Of a stretch of 43,282 nucleotides of DNA, positions 1 through 11,600 are shown in pieces. Each line of letters starts with the position of its first letter. The stretch's first letter is position 1. The position numbers and the translations under genes are program-made. The DNA is taken from positions 1-43,282 of the forward strand of contig CALFWZ010000164.1 of NCBI GenBank assembly GCA_937928405.1. Direction: 5' to 3'. Below the pieces are notes generated by a model that saw nothing but the letters and a program-made list of their open reading frames with translations, was not told where the DNA came from and did no database searches. The DNA comes from an uncultured Saprospiraceae bacterium (lineage in GTDB: Bacteria; Bacteroidota; Bacteroidia; Chitinophagales; Saprospiraceae).

Positions 1-3000
1 TACCAATCCCTTAATCTTGCTGGGGCCAAAGCCTCTCCACCAAAAATGACATAACGCAATGAAGTCTCTGTTTTATTGGCAAAAAAGTAGTCCTGTAAAC
101 CATAAAAAGAACCAGGTGTCTGATTGAGCACCGTAACCCCATTTTTTAATATTAAGTCACAATACGCTGAAGGATCTTTTGTTGTTTCTTTAGGTACCAC
201 CACTAAGGTTCCTCCAAATAACAGCGCGCCATACATTTCCCAAACAGAAAAATCAAAACAGAAAGAATGGAATAGCGTCCAAACATCATCAGGTCCAAAA
301 TCAAATAATGATTCTTCATTCTTAAAAAGGCGCACAAGGTTTTTATGCTCTACCAGCACTCCTTTAGGTTGACCAGTTGAACCAGATGTATAGATGACAT
401 ATAATCCGTTATTTGGTTTCAAATTAGTTAAAGGCGAAGTGATCGGCAGGGACTTGAGATCAACTTTTATTTCATCAATTAACAAAACAGGAGTATCCGA
501 ATCTTCGAAAGAATTTTGTAAAGATGTCGAAGTTAGGACAAGAGCAGCATTCGAATCATCTAACATAAAACTGATTCTATCTTTAGGATACATTGGATCT
601 ATAGGAACATAGACGGCACCTGCTTTCACAATAGCTAGCATCGCAACAATCATCTCGATAGATCGATCAAAACAAACCCCAACCATGATTTCTTCGGAAA
701 TACCTTGACTTTGTAGATAATGAGCCAGTTGATTTGATTGTTGATCTAATTCTTTATAACTCAATCTTTGGTCATTGAAAATAACGGCCGTCCGATCCGG
801 GTATTGACAAAACTGTTTTGAAAGAATATCCACTATCGTCATTGATTCTGGGTAACGAATATTTCCACTTGTATTTAAATTAAGCAATGTTTGTTCTTCC
901 TTGCTTGACAAGATATTCAAAGAAGCAATGTTCTTTTCTGGCTGAGCGGCAATGTCTTTGAGCAATTCCAGAAAATGATTTTTAAATTGTTGGATAGTAT
1001 TTTCTTTGAAGAGCGCAATACAGTAGGTTAAATTAAACCTTAATCCTTCTCCATTAGTGGAAGCAACAAAATCAATATCAAACTTTGAAGGATGATAATC
1101 CGCAGTTTCACCTAATTGACTGGATAAGAATAAGTCTTTTTGCTGCTGATCAAATTTGTGTTCTTCTTTGCCATATAAATTCAATTCTTCGTGAAAGTCA
1201 AACCACACTTGGAACAATGGAGTTCGACTCATATCTCTTTCAATACCTAAGCTATCTACTACTTTTTCAAAAGAAATATTTTGATGACTATACCCATCTA
1301 AAATGGTTTTTTTGACTTTCTTTAACAATTTTGTAAAAGGAGGATTCCCACTCAGATCTGTTCTTAAAGCAAGAGCATTGAGGAAAAACCCAATCAGTCC
1401 TTCTGTCTCTTTTTGGGTTCGATTGGCAACTGGACTGCCAATACAAATATCAGTTTGTTCGGTATATCTGAATAGGGCTACCTTAAAAGCAGTCAACAAA
1501 AGCATATAGAAAGTAACATCTTCTGTTTGACAAAGCTTTTTAAGTTTTTGAACCAAGTTGGGATCGACTTCAAAGTGAATTTCTTTTCCTTTCTTTCCTT
1601 GAATGCGTGGTCTTGGAAAATCAGTTGGCAATCCAATAGGTTGAACTCCTTCTAATTTTGTTTTCCAATAGTTCAATTGTTTTTCTAAATATTTAGCCGT
1701 AAAATATTTTCGTTGCCAGAGCGCATAATCTGCGTATTGAATAGACATAGGAGACACCTGAGGAGGAACACCTTCCATTTTCGCTTGATAAACTTCCATG
1801 AATTCTCTGAGTAAAATATCTCTTGACCAGATATCAGAGGCAATATGGTGCATAACCAAAGTAAGCAGATAGGTTTTATCTGGCAATTGACATAGACAAC
1901 ATCGAAGCATATAATCGGCAGACAGATCAAAAGAACGATTCACAAACTCAGTCATATTCTCATTCAATTCAGTTTTCCATTCTGTATCGTTAATCGTCAA
2001 ATAATCTAACGCCCAATTTTCTGCCTCCAAAATCTCTTGGGATGCCATTCCTTCTCTTTCCACTAGAATGGTTCTAAGAATTTCGTGTCGTTCTACTAAG
2101 GATTTAAGGGCAAATTCCAAAGTTGGAACATCCAATTTTTCGCTGAATCGTTGTGAATAATTGATATGATAATTTGCACTACCACTTAATTTATCGATGA
2201 TCCAAAGTCGCTCCTGAGCGTACGACAAAGGAATTTTTTCAGGCCTTATCATGGTAGTTAACGGTGGCAGTAAAGTGGCTCTTCCTTTCTCTTCTATGAA
2301 AGAAGCCAAAGTAGCAATTGTTTTATGCTCAAAAATATCTTTAATTGCAATCTCCTTCTTTAGTTGTTTTCGAATCGCTAGCACAACCCGAATCGCGATT
2401 AGTGAATGGCCTCCAATTTCAAAAAAACTATCATGAATCCCTATCTGTTCTAGACTCAATAATTTTTTCCAAATTGCAGCAATACGCTCTTCCAAGTCAT
2501 TGCGCGGAGCTACCTTTGCTTCCAACTTTACTTGTTTTCCAGAAGGATCTGGTAATGCTTTTTTATTAATTTTTCCATTTGATGTTAGTGGCAATTTATC
2601 CATTGGAACAAAAATGGAAGGAACCATATAATCTGGCAGTTGTCCCAAAAGAAAATCACGAATCTGATCTTCCGCTACTTTAGATTCAAAAACAACATAT
2701 GCTATTAATCGAAGTAAGCCACTTTCCTCTTGCTGAGGCATCACAACCGATTGGCGAACCTCCGGATGGTTATTCAGTACTAATTCAATGCCGGAAGGTT
2801 CTACTCGATAGCCGCGAATTTTGACCTGATCATCTACTCGACCTAAAAAAGCAATATCCCCATTCGGTTGTCTCCGGACAAGGTCTCCCGTTCGGTAGAG
2901 TTTGGAAGTAGAATTCTCAGAAAAAGGATTTTCGATAAATTTTTCTGCCGTCAAACTTGGCTGATTTAAATAACCAGATGCTACACCATCTCCACCAATC

Positions 3001-5645
3001 AACAACTCACCAGCTACCCCAACTGGACAAGGTAAAAATTCATTATTAACTATATAGATTTGACTATTTGAAAATGGCTGACCAATAGGAACTACCTCAT
3101 ACGCTTTGTGAAGATCAACTATATGAAGTAGTTTTCCAATCGTAGTTTCCGTGGGGCCATAATGATTAACTACACGTAATTGATCATTGGCTTTTTTGAT
3201 TTTTTGGAGCATCTCTGGAGATAGAACTTCTCCACCGAATACTATCATTTTCTTTGGTAATAAGCATTGTCCTTCAACAATTAATGCCCGCCAGTGGGAA
3301 GGAACAATTTTGATACAATCAATTGGATGTTTTTCAAAATATTGATGTAGTGCAGTCGGGTCTGTCAGCGTTTCTTTTTGGAATAAATGCAAAGTTCCAC
3401 CATTTAACAAAGCTCCAAAAAGCACCGTATTTCCAAGGTCTGCCGTCATGGAAGACATCAGTCCCATTGAAGTAGCATTTGAAATTTGCGTGGCATCATC
3501 AAGACCAAAAATATAGTCCGTAATGTTTTGATGACTAACCATTACGCCCTTTGGCTGACCACTTGTCCCAGAAGTATAAATAATATATGCAATCTGTTGA
3601 GCATCTACTGAGATTGCAGGATTTTCGACACTGTATTTATTGGTATAATTTTGATGTTCGCTAATCAATAATGTTGGAACAATTGAAGAAATTCCTAGGA
3701 CATCTTCCTTCGAAAATGTAATCAAAGCGTTCAATCCAGTATCCTTAACAATAAAAGATTTTCTTTCCTCGGGGTATTCCATATCGATTGGAACATAGGT
3801 AGCACCCGATTTTAAAATGGCCAGCATAGAGATCAATTGCCAATATGGATTTTCTAATAAAAATCCCACTCGCGCCGATTCCCCTAATTCACAAAGAGAT
3901 TGAAGATGATTACTTAATTGATTCGCTTTCTCATTGAGTTCAAGATATGTTAAATCTTTCCCCTCAAAACTCAAGGCAATTTGATTAGGATATAGCGTTA
4001 CCTGATCTTCAAAAAGAGTGATTAGGTTTTTTTCTTTTGGATAAGAAATATTTTTCTCCTGATGCTTATTCAGAATTTGGTCTAATTCTACTGTATTTAA
4101 CATTTTGAATTCCGAAATAGTTTGTTCGGGGTTCTCAACGATTTCAAACAAGAGATTCACATAATGATTTAACATTCTAGTGATCGTTTCTGGAGTAAAT
4201 AAATCCGTAAAATAACTGAGTGAAACCGACATGCCTGAGGGAGATTCCATGACATACATTCCAAGGTCAAAATGAGCCCTCACTTTACCAACTTTTTCTG
4301 AAGATAGTTCCAGACCTGGCAAATTCAGTGCTTTACTCTCAGGTGTATTATTAAGGACAAATAGGGTTTGAAAGATTGGGCTAGTCTGTGCATCTCGATC
4401 TTTATCCACTTTATTCACTACCAAATGAAATGGAATTTCTTTATTAGAAAAAGCGTCAAGGGTGGTCTCTTTTACCTGATTCAAAAAACTGGTGAATCTC
4501 AAATTCGTATCTAACTTACTTCGCAAAGCTAGGATATTGACAAAAAAGCCAATAAGGTATTCTACCTCTTTCTGATCACGATTGGCTAACGAAGTCCCAA
4601 CACAAATATCCGTTTGGCCACTATAGCGATATAATAAAATTTTAAAAGCGGACAACAATAGCATATATAGCGTCACCTTTTCCTGCTTTGCTAATTTAAC
4701 CAACTCTTGAGATAAGGTTTTATCTAACTGTCGATTAATGATATTTCCCGCCACGCTAGGTTTAGATTTTCGATTAAAATCAAGGGGTAAATTTAGCGGC
4801 TCAATACCTGTTAGTTGTTTTTCCCAATAGTCTAATTTATGGTTCAGTAATTTTCCTTCTAGATTACGACGTTCCCAAGCTGCGTAATCTGTATATTGAA
4901 TTTTGAGTTGCGTTAATTGAGGTTGCCTGTTTTCAACTTTGGCGGTGTAGAGTTCAATAAACTCTTGCACGATAATAGCTTCCGACCAGGCATCAGAAGC
5001 GATGTGGTGAAAAACAATAGCACCAATAGCTTCATTTTCATTAAGGTGCATTAAGGCAACGCTCAATAGATAATCATTCGATAAATCAAAAGGTTGGTCA
5101 AGTAAATTTTTCACAGATAATAAGGCAGCCTGCTCTCCCCCATTTCCTTCAAAGTGCTTTTGGGTTATTGTCCACTCATTAGCTGATAATAATTTTTGTC
5201 TAGGCTCTTCATTTTCTTCTAAAACCACAGAACGAAAAACTTCATGTCGATGGACAATTTCGCGAAAACATTCTTCCAGCAAATCGACTTTCAAATCACC
5301 TTTAAATCTAACTACTGTCGAAAGGTTATAATTCGTACTTCCCCACATTTTATCTATTAACCACAAACGTTCCTGAGCATAAGACAATGGAAAACTATCG
5401 AGGCCTTCACGCTCGATAGGAATAATTTTATCTTTTCCAAGTTCAGTAGTCGCTTGTCTTTTTGCCTCATTCATCAAAAAGGATTTAATAGAATCTTTTT
5501 GAGTTTTAAGCTGGTTCATAAAATTTTGATCGAGCGCAACCTGCTTATTCTTCCTAATCTTAAGATTATCTCCTTCCAAAAAGATAGAAATTCCTTTTTC
5601 TCTTCCTTCTTTCAACAGTGCAACTATCTGATTATTTGAATTCAT
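1..5645 (-). CDS. NRPS-E, dock-C-A(Asp)-T-C-A(Thr), 3'-truncated at window edge
   Basis: Nonribosomal peptide synthetase, open for 1881 codons from an ATG at 5645 with no stop before the window edge. I translated it by hand; frame was confirmed at several motifs. Order by residue: TubC-like docking region about 1-60; L-C-L type C domain (first motif near 90, HHIASDAWS near 217); A domain (core 3 near 693, NHYGPTETTIG near 832); T domain (FFEIGGHSL near 1078); second C domain (HHIASDIWS near 1267); second A domain (YTSGSTGQPKG near 1757, CFDFSVWEM near 1800), cut after its GGEAL motif. The first A domain code reads DLTKVGHIGK, the classic Asp code. The second gives D-F-W-N-I-G before truncation, which matches Thr (DFWNIGMVHK). 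The first C domain is L-C-L type, fitting the lack of an E domain in NRPS-D. Thr could be the macrolactone hydroxyl donor (inference). Start is 39 bp after NRPS-D; the upstream leader is A/T-rich without a Shine-Dalgarno sequence. Confidence 0.93.
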   Translation of the reverse strand, partial: MNSNNQIVALLKEGREKGISIFLEGDNLKIRKNKQVALDQNFMNQLKTQKDSIKSFLMNEAKRQATTELGKDKIIPIEREGLDSFPLSYAQERLWLIDKMWGSTNYNLSTVVRFKGDLKVDLLEECFREIVHRHEVFRSVVLEENEEPRQKLLSANEWTITQKHFEGNGGEQAALLSVKNLLDQPFDLSNDYLLSVALMHLNENEAIGAIVFHHIASDAWSEAIIVQEFIELYTAKVENRQPQLTQLKIQYTDYAAWERRNLEGKLLNHKLDYWEKQLTGIEPLNLPLDFNRKSKPSVAGNIINRQLDKTLSQELVKLAKQEKVTLYMLLLSAFKILLYRYSGQTDICVGTSLANRDQKEVEYLIGFFVNILALRSKLDTNLRFTSFLNQVKETTLDAFSNKEIPFHLVVNKVDKDRDAQTSPIFQTLFVLNNTPESKALNLPGLELSSEKVGKVRAHFDLGMYVMESPSGMSVSLSYFTDLFTPETITRMLNHYVNLLFEIVENPEQTISEFKMLNTVELDQILNKHQEKNISYPKEKNLITLFEDQVTLYPNQIALSFEGKDLTYLELNEKANQLSNHLQSLCELGESARVGFLLENPYWQLISMLAILKSGATYVPIDMEYPEERKSFIVKDTGLNALITFSKEDVLGISSIVPTLLISEHQNYTNKYSVENPAISVDAQQIAYIIYTSGTSGQPKGVMVSHQNITDYIFGLDDATQISNATSMGLMSSMTADLGNTVLFGALLNGGTLHLFQKETLTDPTALHQYFEKHPIDCIKIVPSHWRALIVEGQCLLPKKMIVFGGEVLSPEMLQKIKKANDQLRVVNHYGPTETTIGKLLHIVDLHKAYEVVPIGQPFSNSQIYIVNNEFLPCPVGVAGELLIGGDGVASGYLNQPSLTAEKFIENPFSENSTSKLYRTGDLVRRQPNGDIAFLGRVDDQVKIRGYRVEPSGIELVLNNHPEVRQSVVMPQQEESGLLRLIAYVVFESKVAEDQIRDFLLGQLPDYMVPSIFVPMDKLPLTSNGKINKKALPDPSGKQVKLEAKVAPRNDLEERIAAIWKKLLSLEQIGIHDSFFEIGGHSLIAIRVVLAIRKQLKKEIAIKDIFEHKTIATLASFIEEKGRATLLPPLTTMIRPEKIPLSYAQERLWIIDKLSGSANYHINYSQRFSEKLDVPTLEFALKSLVERHEILRTILVEREGMASQEILEAENWALDYLTINDTEWKTELNENMTEFVNRSFDLSADYMLRCCLCQLPDKTYLLTLVMHHIASDIWSRDILLREFMEVYQAKMEGVPPQVSPMSIQYADYALWQRKYFTAKYLEKQLNYWKTKLEGVQPIGLPTDFPRPRIQGKKGKEIHFEVDPNLVQKLKKLCQTEDVTFYMLLLTAFKVALFRYTEQTDICIGSPVANRTQKETEGLIGFFLNALALRTDLSGNPPFTKLLKKVKKTILDGYSHQNISFEKVVDSLGIERDMSRTPLFQVWFDFHEELNLYGKEEHKFDQQQKDLFLSSQLGETADYHPSKFDIDFVASTNGEGLRFNLTYCIALFKENTIQQFKNHFLELLKDIAAQPEKNIASLNILSSKEEQTLLNLNTSGNIRYPESMTIVDILSKQFCQYPDRTAVIFNDQRLSYKELDQQSNQLAHYLQSQGISEEIMVGVCFDRSIEMIVAMLAIVKAGAVYVPIDPMYPKDRISFMLDDSNAALVLTSTSLQNSFEDSDTPVLLIDEIKVDLKSLPITSPLTNLKPNNGLYVIYTSGSTGQPKGVLVEHKNLVRLFKNEESLFDFGPDDVWTLFHSFCFDFSVWEMYGALLFGGTLVVVPKETTKDPSAYCDLILKNGVTVLNQTPGSFYGLQDYFFANKTETSLRYVIFGGEALAPARLRDW
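5455..5645 (-). other. TubC-like N-terminal docking domain of NRPS-E
   Basis: The first about 60 residues precede the C domain and follow the TubC_N pattern: a leading helix (IVALLKEGREKG), a beta-hairpin with ISIFLEGDNLKIR, then a helix with LKTQKDSIKSFL. Such domains bind the short C-terminal tail of the upstream synthetase. It is the most divergent of the three in this window, lacking the clear 'NGxL' turn of the other two. The expected partner is the C-terminus of NRPS-D. Confidence 0.65.
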
Positions 5646-5684
5646 TTTTTTTAATTTAATCTTCAATCGATTTAATGCTTACTT

Positions 5685-8600
5685 TTAAAAATCTAATACT
5701 TCAAACTCGTCCTCATTCTTTTCTTCACTTGTCCCTCCTGTTACCAATAGGTAATCAGACAATTTGGCAATGGTGGAATATTGGAATAATACTTTAATAG
5801 GTATTTCTAAATTCAGCTGCTCCCGAATGGCAGAAGTTAACTGAACTAAAAGTAGCGAGTGACCACCTAATTCAAAAAAGTCATCATTAATACTTATTTG
5901 GTCAATACCTAGATATTCCTTCCATATTTCTTCAAGAATCTGCTCCGTTTTATTTCGAGTAGCTATAAAAGGAAGATCTGATTTTGTTGTGACGTCTATT
6001 TGCTTGATAGCATTGCGGTCCACCTTACCATTTGGAGTTAATGGAAAATCTTCCATAATCATAAACCTATCTGGAACCATGTAGTCCGGAAGAAGCCCTT
6101 CTATGCTTTTTTTCAACATGGCAGGGGTAAGTAATTTATTATTATTTGACTCCTGTAACTCTTCTTTTAAAATGATGGATCGCTTTGAAATAAACGCAAC
6201 GAGGTGCTTGATTCCTATCTTATTTTCCTTAGCAATAACAATGGCATCCTTAACCAAGGGTTGTCCTTTCAATACCATTTCAATCTCTTCCAATTCTATT
6301 CGGAATCCGCGAATCTTAACCTGGTAATCTTTACGTCCAATAAATTGAATTGCTCCATTCTCTTTCCATTTTACAAGGTCTCCACTTTTATAAAGTCGGC
6401 CTTCCGAATATGGTGTTTGGATAAATTTCTCATTTGTTAAATCTTCTCTTTCTATATATCCTTTGGCAACTACCGGACCTCCGATTAGAAGTTCTCCTAC
6501 AACTCCGATGGGCAACAAGTTTAAATAGTCATCAGTTATATAGGCTTGTGTAAAAGCAATTGGTTGGCCAATGATATTTTGGTCAAAATCATGAATATTT
6601 TCTAATACCACAGCATCAATACACGTTTCGGTCGGCCCGTAGTGATTATTGATTTGAACGTTTGGAAGTAGGTTTCGAATTTTTCTAACTAACTCACTAC
6701 TCAATGAATCTCCTCCTAAACAAATTTGTCTAAGCTGGCTTGGAAAATAATTTTCTGTCAGTCCTTCAAGTATAGTCGCAACAAAGGCTGGGGTCCCTTG
6801 CAAATTTGTCACTCCCTGTTCTTCAAATAATTGAATTATTTTCGAAGGTTCATAAATGATTTCTTCATCAGGAATTACCAGTGTGCCACCTTCTAGTAAT
6901 GGAAGGAAAATTTCAAGCAAGGATACATCAAAAACAAAATTGGTCAATAAGCAGCTCGTATAATTTTCATCTACCTCCAATATTTCCACTTCACTCTGCA
7001 TCCGTAAGGAGAGGTTTTCATGCGTAACCATTACGCCCTTAGGTGCTCCTGTAGAACCTGATGTGTAAATGACATATGCCAGACTCGATTGATTCAATTC
7101 ATTTGTAATATTAGTCAATGGTTGTCCTTCTATATTGGAAAGATGCTCTTCAAAAATAATCACCTGTTCTTTTTCTTTCGGCTGAAATTTTTCCACAAAA
7201 GCAGCTTGACTTAGGACATAGCTAGCATTTGCATTTTCTACCATAAATTGTATTCGCTTAGCTGGCAATGTTGGATCAATTGGTAAGTAAGCGGCTCCTG
7301 ATTTTAAGATTCCTAAAATTCCGATAATCATTTCAAAAGAACGGTTAACGCAAATACCAATAATATCATTTTCACGAATTCCCTTCTTCTGTAGATAATG
7401 CCCTAATTGATTGCTTTTTTCATTTAGAATTTGGTAAGACATGGATTTATCACCAAAGGATAATGCAATATTATCTGGTCTCTTCAATATCTGTGATTCA
7501 AAAAGATCCATCACTGTTGGCAAATCAGAAGGAATAGGTTTCAAGGGCTGATTGAAATCAAGTAGTATTTGACTTGTTTCTTCTGTAGTAAGCATATTTA
7601 AATTACTGATCGCCTGCCTCGGATTGGCAATAATTGCCGACAAGAGCATATTAAAATGATGGGCCATTCTTTCAATGGTCGTTGACTTGAATAAGTCTTT
7701 ACAATAAGTAAATTCAATGTTATAATAAGTGCCCTTATCCACTACACTTAAGGCCAATTCATATTGTGATTTCCCTTTATCAAAATCAATATTAGAAGCG
7801 ATCAGATCACCAAAATCCATTTTATGGATAGTCGAAAACTTATTCATTGAAAACAAAACCTGAAAAATCGGGCTTCTACTGATGCTTCTTTGACCAGCAA
7901 CTTTTTCCACTACCTTTTCAAATGGTGCATCCTGATGGTTGTAGCCTTCCAAAGTTGTCTGCTTCACTTTTGATAATAATTCCACAAAAGTAGGATTGCC
8001 GCTTAGGTCACTTCTTAAAGCAATTGAGTTGACAAAAAAGCCAAGCAAATTTTCTACCTCATATTGTCCTCTATTGGCTACTGGACTTCCAACACAAATA
8101 TCTGTTTGGCCGGTATACCGATACAATAGGATTTTGAATACGGTAAGTAAAGCCATAAAAGGAGTTACATCCAAGTGGAGACATTCCTTTTTAAGTCCGG
8201 CTGTGAGTGCTGGGTTGATTTCAATAATAGTAGCAGCACCCTCTGTACTTAAAACTGATGGATAAGGAAAATCTGTCGGTAAATCAATCTGAGCAACATT
8301 CGACAACTGGTGTTCCCAATAAGCCAATTTATTATCCAGTACTGTATCCGACAGATAAGCTCTTTGCCAAATACTATAGTCAGCATATTGTATTTCTATT
8401 GAATTCAGGTTTGACTGTCGTTTTTCCTTTTTCGACAAATACAACTCCATTACTTCTTTCATAAAAAGATTTGCGGACCAACCATCAAAGGCTATATGAT
8501 GAACGACTAGAATCAAGACAAAACTTTGATCTTTTTTCTTGTAAAGATTGGCTCTCAGCTTAAAATCTTCGGCTAGGTTGAAAGGCTGATTAATTTCCTC

Positions 8601-11600
8601 CTTAATAATGGATAACCATTTGTTAGCATCATATGCTTCTACAAGATTTATTCGGTTGATTTTCCAATCTAAAACGGGTATTACTTTTTGAAAAGGGCGG
8701 CCTTTATCTTCTAAGATTAGCGTCCGTAATACTTCATGACGTTCAAGTATTTTCTTTAAAGAAGCATCCAGTATCTCTACGTCTAGAGCAGCAGAAAAGG
8801 CCTGGACTATTGGCATATGATACTCTAAGCTGCCACTCATTCTATCAATAAACCAAAGACGTTCCTGAGCATATGACAAAGGCACCAATTCGGGCCGATC
8901 AATCTGAGGTTTAATCGCCGTCACCTCGGTTCCGCTATCCCTAGCTATTTTAATCAATTCCGTCATCTTGCTGATGGTAGGATTTAGAAAAACATCTTTT
9001 ATCCTAAGCTTGACATTCAACTCCCGACGAATAGCAGATACCAACCGAGTTGCCAAAAGCGAATGTCCTCCCAATTCAAAAAAGTTATCTTCTATTCCAA
9101 TTTTTTCAAGTTCTAAGATCGATTTCCAAATATCAACTTGTTGTAATTCAATATCGGTTTTGGCTTCGATGAAATTATTGTTGCGCAAGATAGATGTATC
9201 AGGGTCCGGTAATGCTTTTCTATCCAATTTTCCATTCGGGGTTAAGGGAAGCGCTTCCATCTCTATTAAAAAAGTGGGTATCATATAATCAGGTAAAACA
9301 GATTTCAAATCTTTGATAATTGCCGTTCTGTCAAAATTTCTTTCAGGAACTATGTAAGCAAGCAATTGCTTCTCTTCCTGAAGGTTTGTTTTCAAAACAA
9401 CCACTCCTTGGCGAACCACTTCACTTTGCTGCAATGCTGCTTCTATTTCTCCTAACTCTATTCGATATCCTCTGATTTTTACCTGACGGTCTTTTCTACC
9501 TAAGCATTCCAATTCACCATTTGGTAACCAGCGAGCCAAATCACCTGTACGATATAACCGCTCCTCAGATTGGGCGTTAAATCGATGTACAATAAATTTT
9601 TCGTTATTTAAATCCGGACGATTTAAGTAGCCTCTTGCTAAACCAGCTCCGCCTATACACAATTCTCCTGTTACACCTACGGGACAAAGATTATTGAGGT
9701 TATCCAAAATATAAATCTGGGTATTAGCTATTGGTTGACCGATGGTTACCGGTTCTCCTGCCTGCAATTGTTTTTGGGTTGACCAGATAGTTGTTTCAGT
9801 GGGACCATATAAGTTCCAGACAGGTTGAGCACCTAAATTCGTCAAAAAGTCTTTTAATGTTGTTGAAATTGCTTCTCCACCTGTCATGATAACCATTCCT
9901 GTCTTATTCTTCCATCCACTCTCAATCAATAGTTGCCAAGTAGCAGGAGTGGCTTGCATGTGTGTTGGTTTGTAATTAATCATTAGTTCCTGCAATTTGT
10001 CAGCATCAGAAGCAGTAGAACTTTTTGACAATACAACACGCCCTCCTGCCAGAAGCGGTAGATATAATTCTAAGTAAGAAATGTCAAAACTATAGGTGGT
10101 AACCGCCAACATAATCGAATTTTCATCCAATCTAAAAGTATGCTGCATGGAAAAAAGAAAATTCACTAAGGAACGATGTTCAATCAATACTCCTTTAGGA
10201 CGCCCTGTAGATCCAGATGTGTATATAACGTATGCTAGGTTGGTAGATTGAATAACTTTTTTAGACAGTTTGACATACTCTTGTTCTATCGTCAACCATT
10301 CTTCATCTAGTAAGAGTACGTCTAAATCATCTACTTCTTTGAAAATCAAATTCAAATGATTCAGGCTTACCATCAGCCGTATCCCAGAATCTTTAATGAT
10401 GTAATCAATCCGATTCTGTGGGTAGGTCGGGTCTATAGGTACATAAGCGTGACCAGATTTCATGATCCCTAAAAGCCCTACCATCATTTCTGCGGAACGA
10501 TTGACACATAAACCGATAAGTGAGGATTCTTTTGATCGATTATGTAAATAACTCGCAAGTATATTAGCCCGTTCATTCAACTCTTTATAGGTAATCGAAC
10601 CTTCGCTTAAAACAAGCGCAGTATGGTTTGGTGTCTGAAGAACTTGTTCTTCCCACAGATCAACAAGACTTTTATCTAACGGAAAGTCAAACTGGGTATC
10701 ATTAAATTGTTCTAATAATTGTTGTTTTTCAAAAAGCGTCGGTAATTCTATTGTTTTTAATAATTTATCTTCTCCAGCAATGAATTGTTGGAGAACATGC
10801 TCAAAGTGTCCTTTAAACAAGTCAGCATAATATTCCTCTAACAAAACACTATTAAATTTGAAATCAACTTTGATTTTATGTCCAGTGCTGACCTCAATGG
10901 AAAGCAGATAATTATTATTTTCTTCAACCTTAACATTCCCGATTTCTACACTATCTTGATTTTCTAGGCCAAAAGACTTTGGCAATGGAAAATTGCGGAC
11001 AATCATAATGGAATCAAACAAGTCACCACGAACACCAATCCAGTTTTGAATCCTTTTAATGGAAGTGTATTGAAATGTTCTGGATTGAATGTGCTCCTGT
11101 TGAAGTGTCTTTAAAAAGGCTAAAACACCTTGCGTTGGATCAATTTTCACCCTTAGTGGAATCGCATTGATAAATAATCCGACCTTTTTTTCAAACTTTT
11201 CATCTGCAGGTCTACCTGAAACGGTTACGCCAAAAACAACATCTTCTTTTCCAGCATAGGTTGACAATAAAAATGACCAAACTGCTTGGACTAAGGTGTT
11301 TGGTGTTACTTGGGCTATTTGAACAAAGTCATAGATTTTTTGACTAATTAATTCATCAAATTCAAGGGTAATTTTTTTTGACTTTCCAACGCCTTTGTTT
11401 CTATCTCCTCCTGATTTTACAAAGGGAAATAGTGTAGGCTCTTCGAATCCATCCAGGTATCCAGACCAAAACTTTTTTTCTTCTTTTGGGTCAATAGCAT
11501 TGATAAACTTAATATAATCCTCATATCGATCTTCCGCCACCGGTTCGGGATTTCGCCCCTTCAAGTAATGATGGTAGGCTTCTAAGACTTCAGAGATCAC

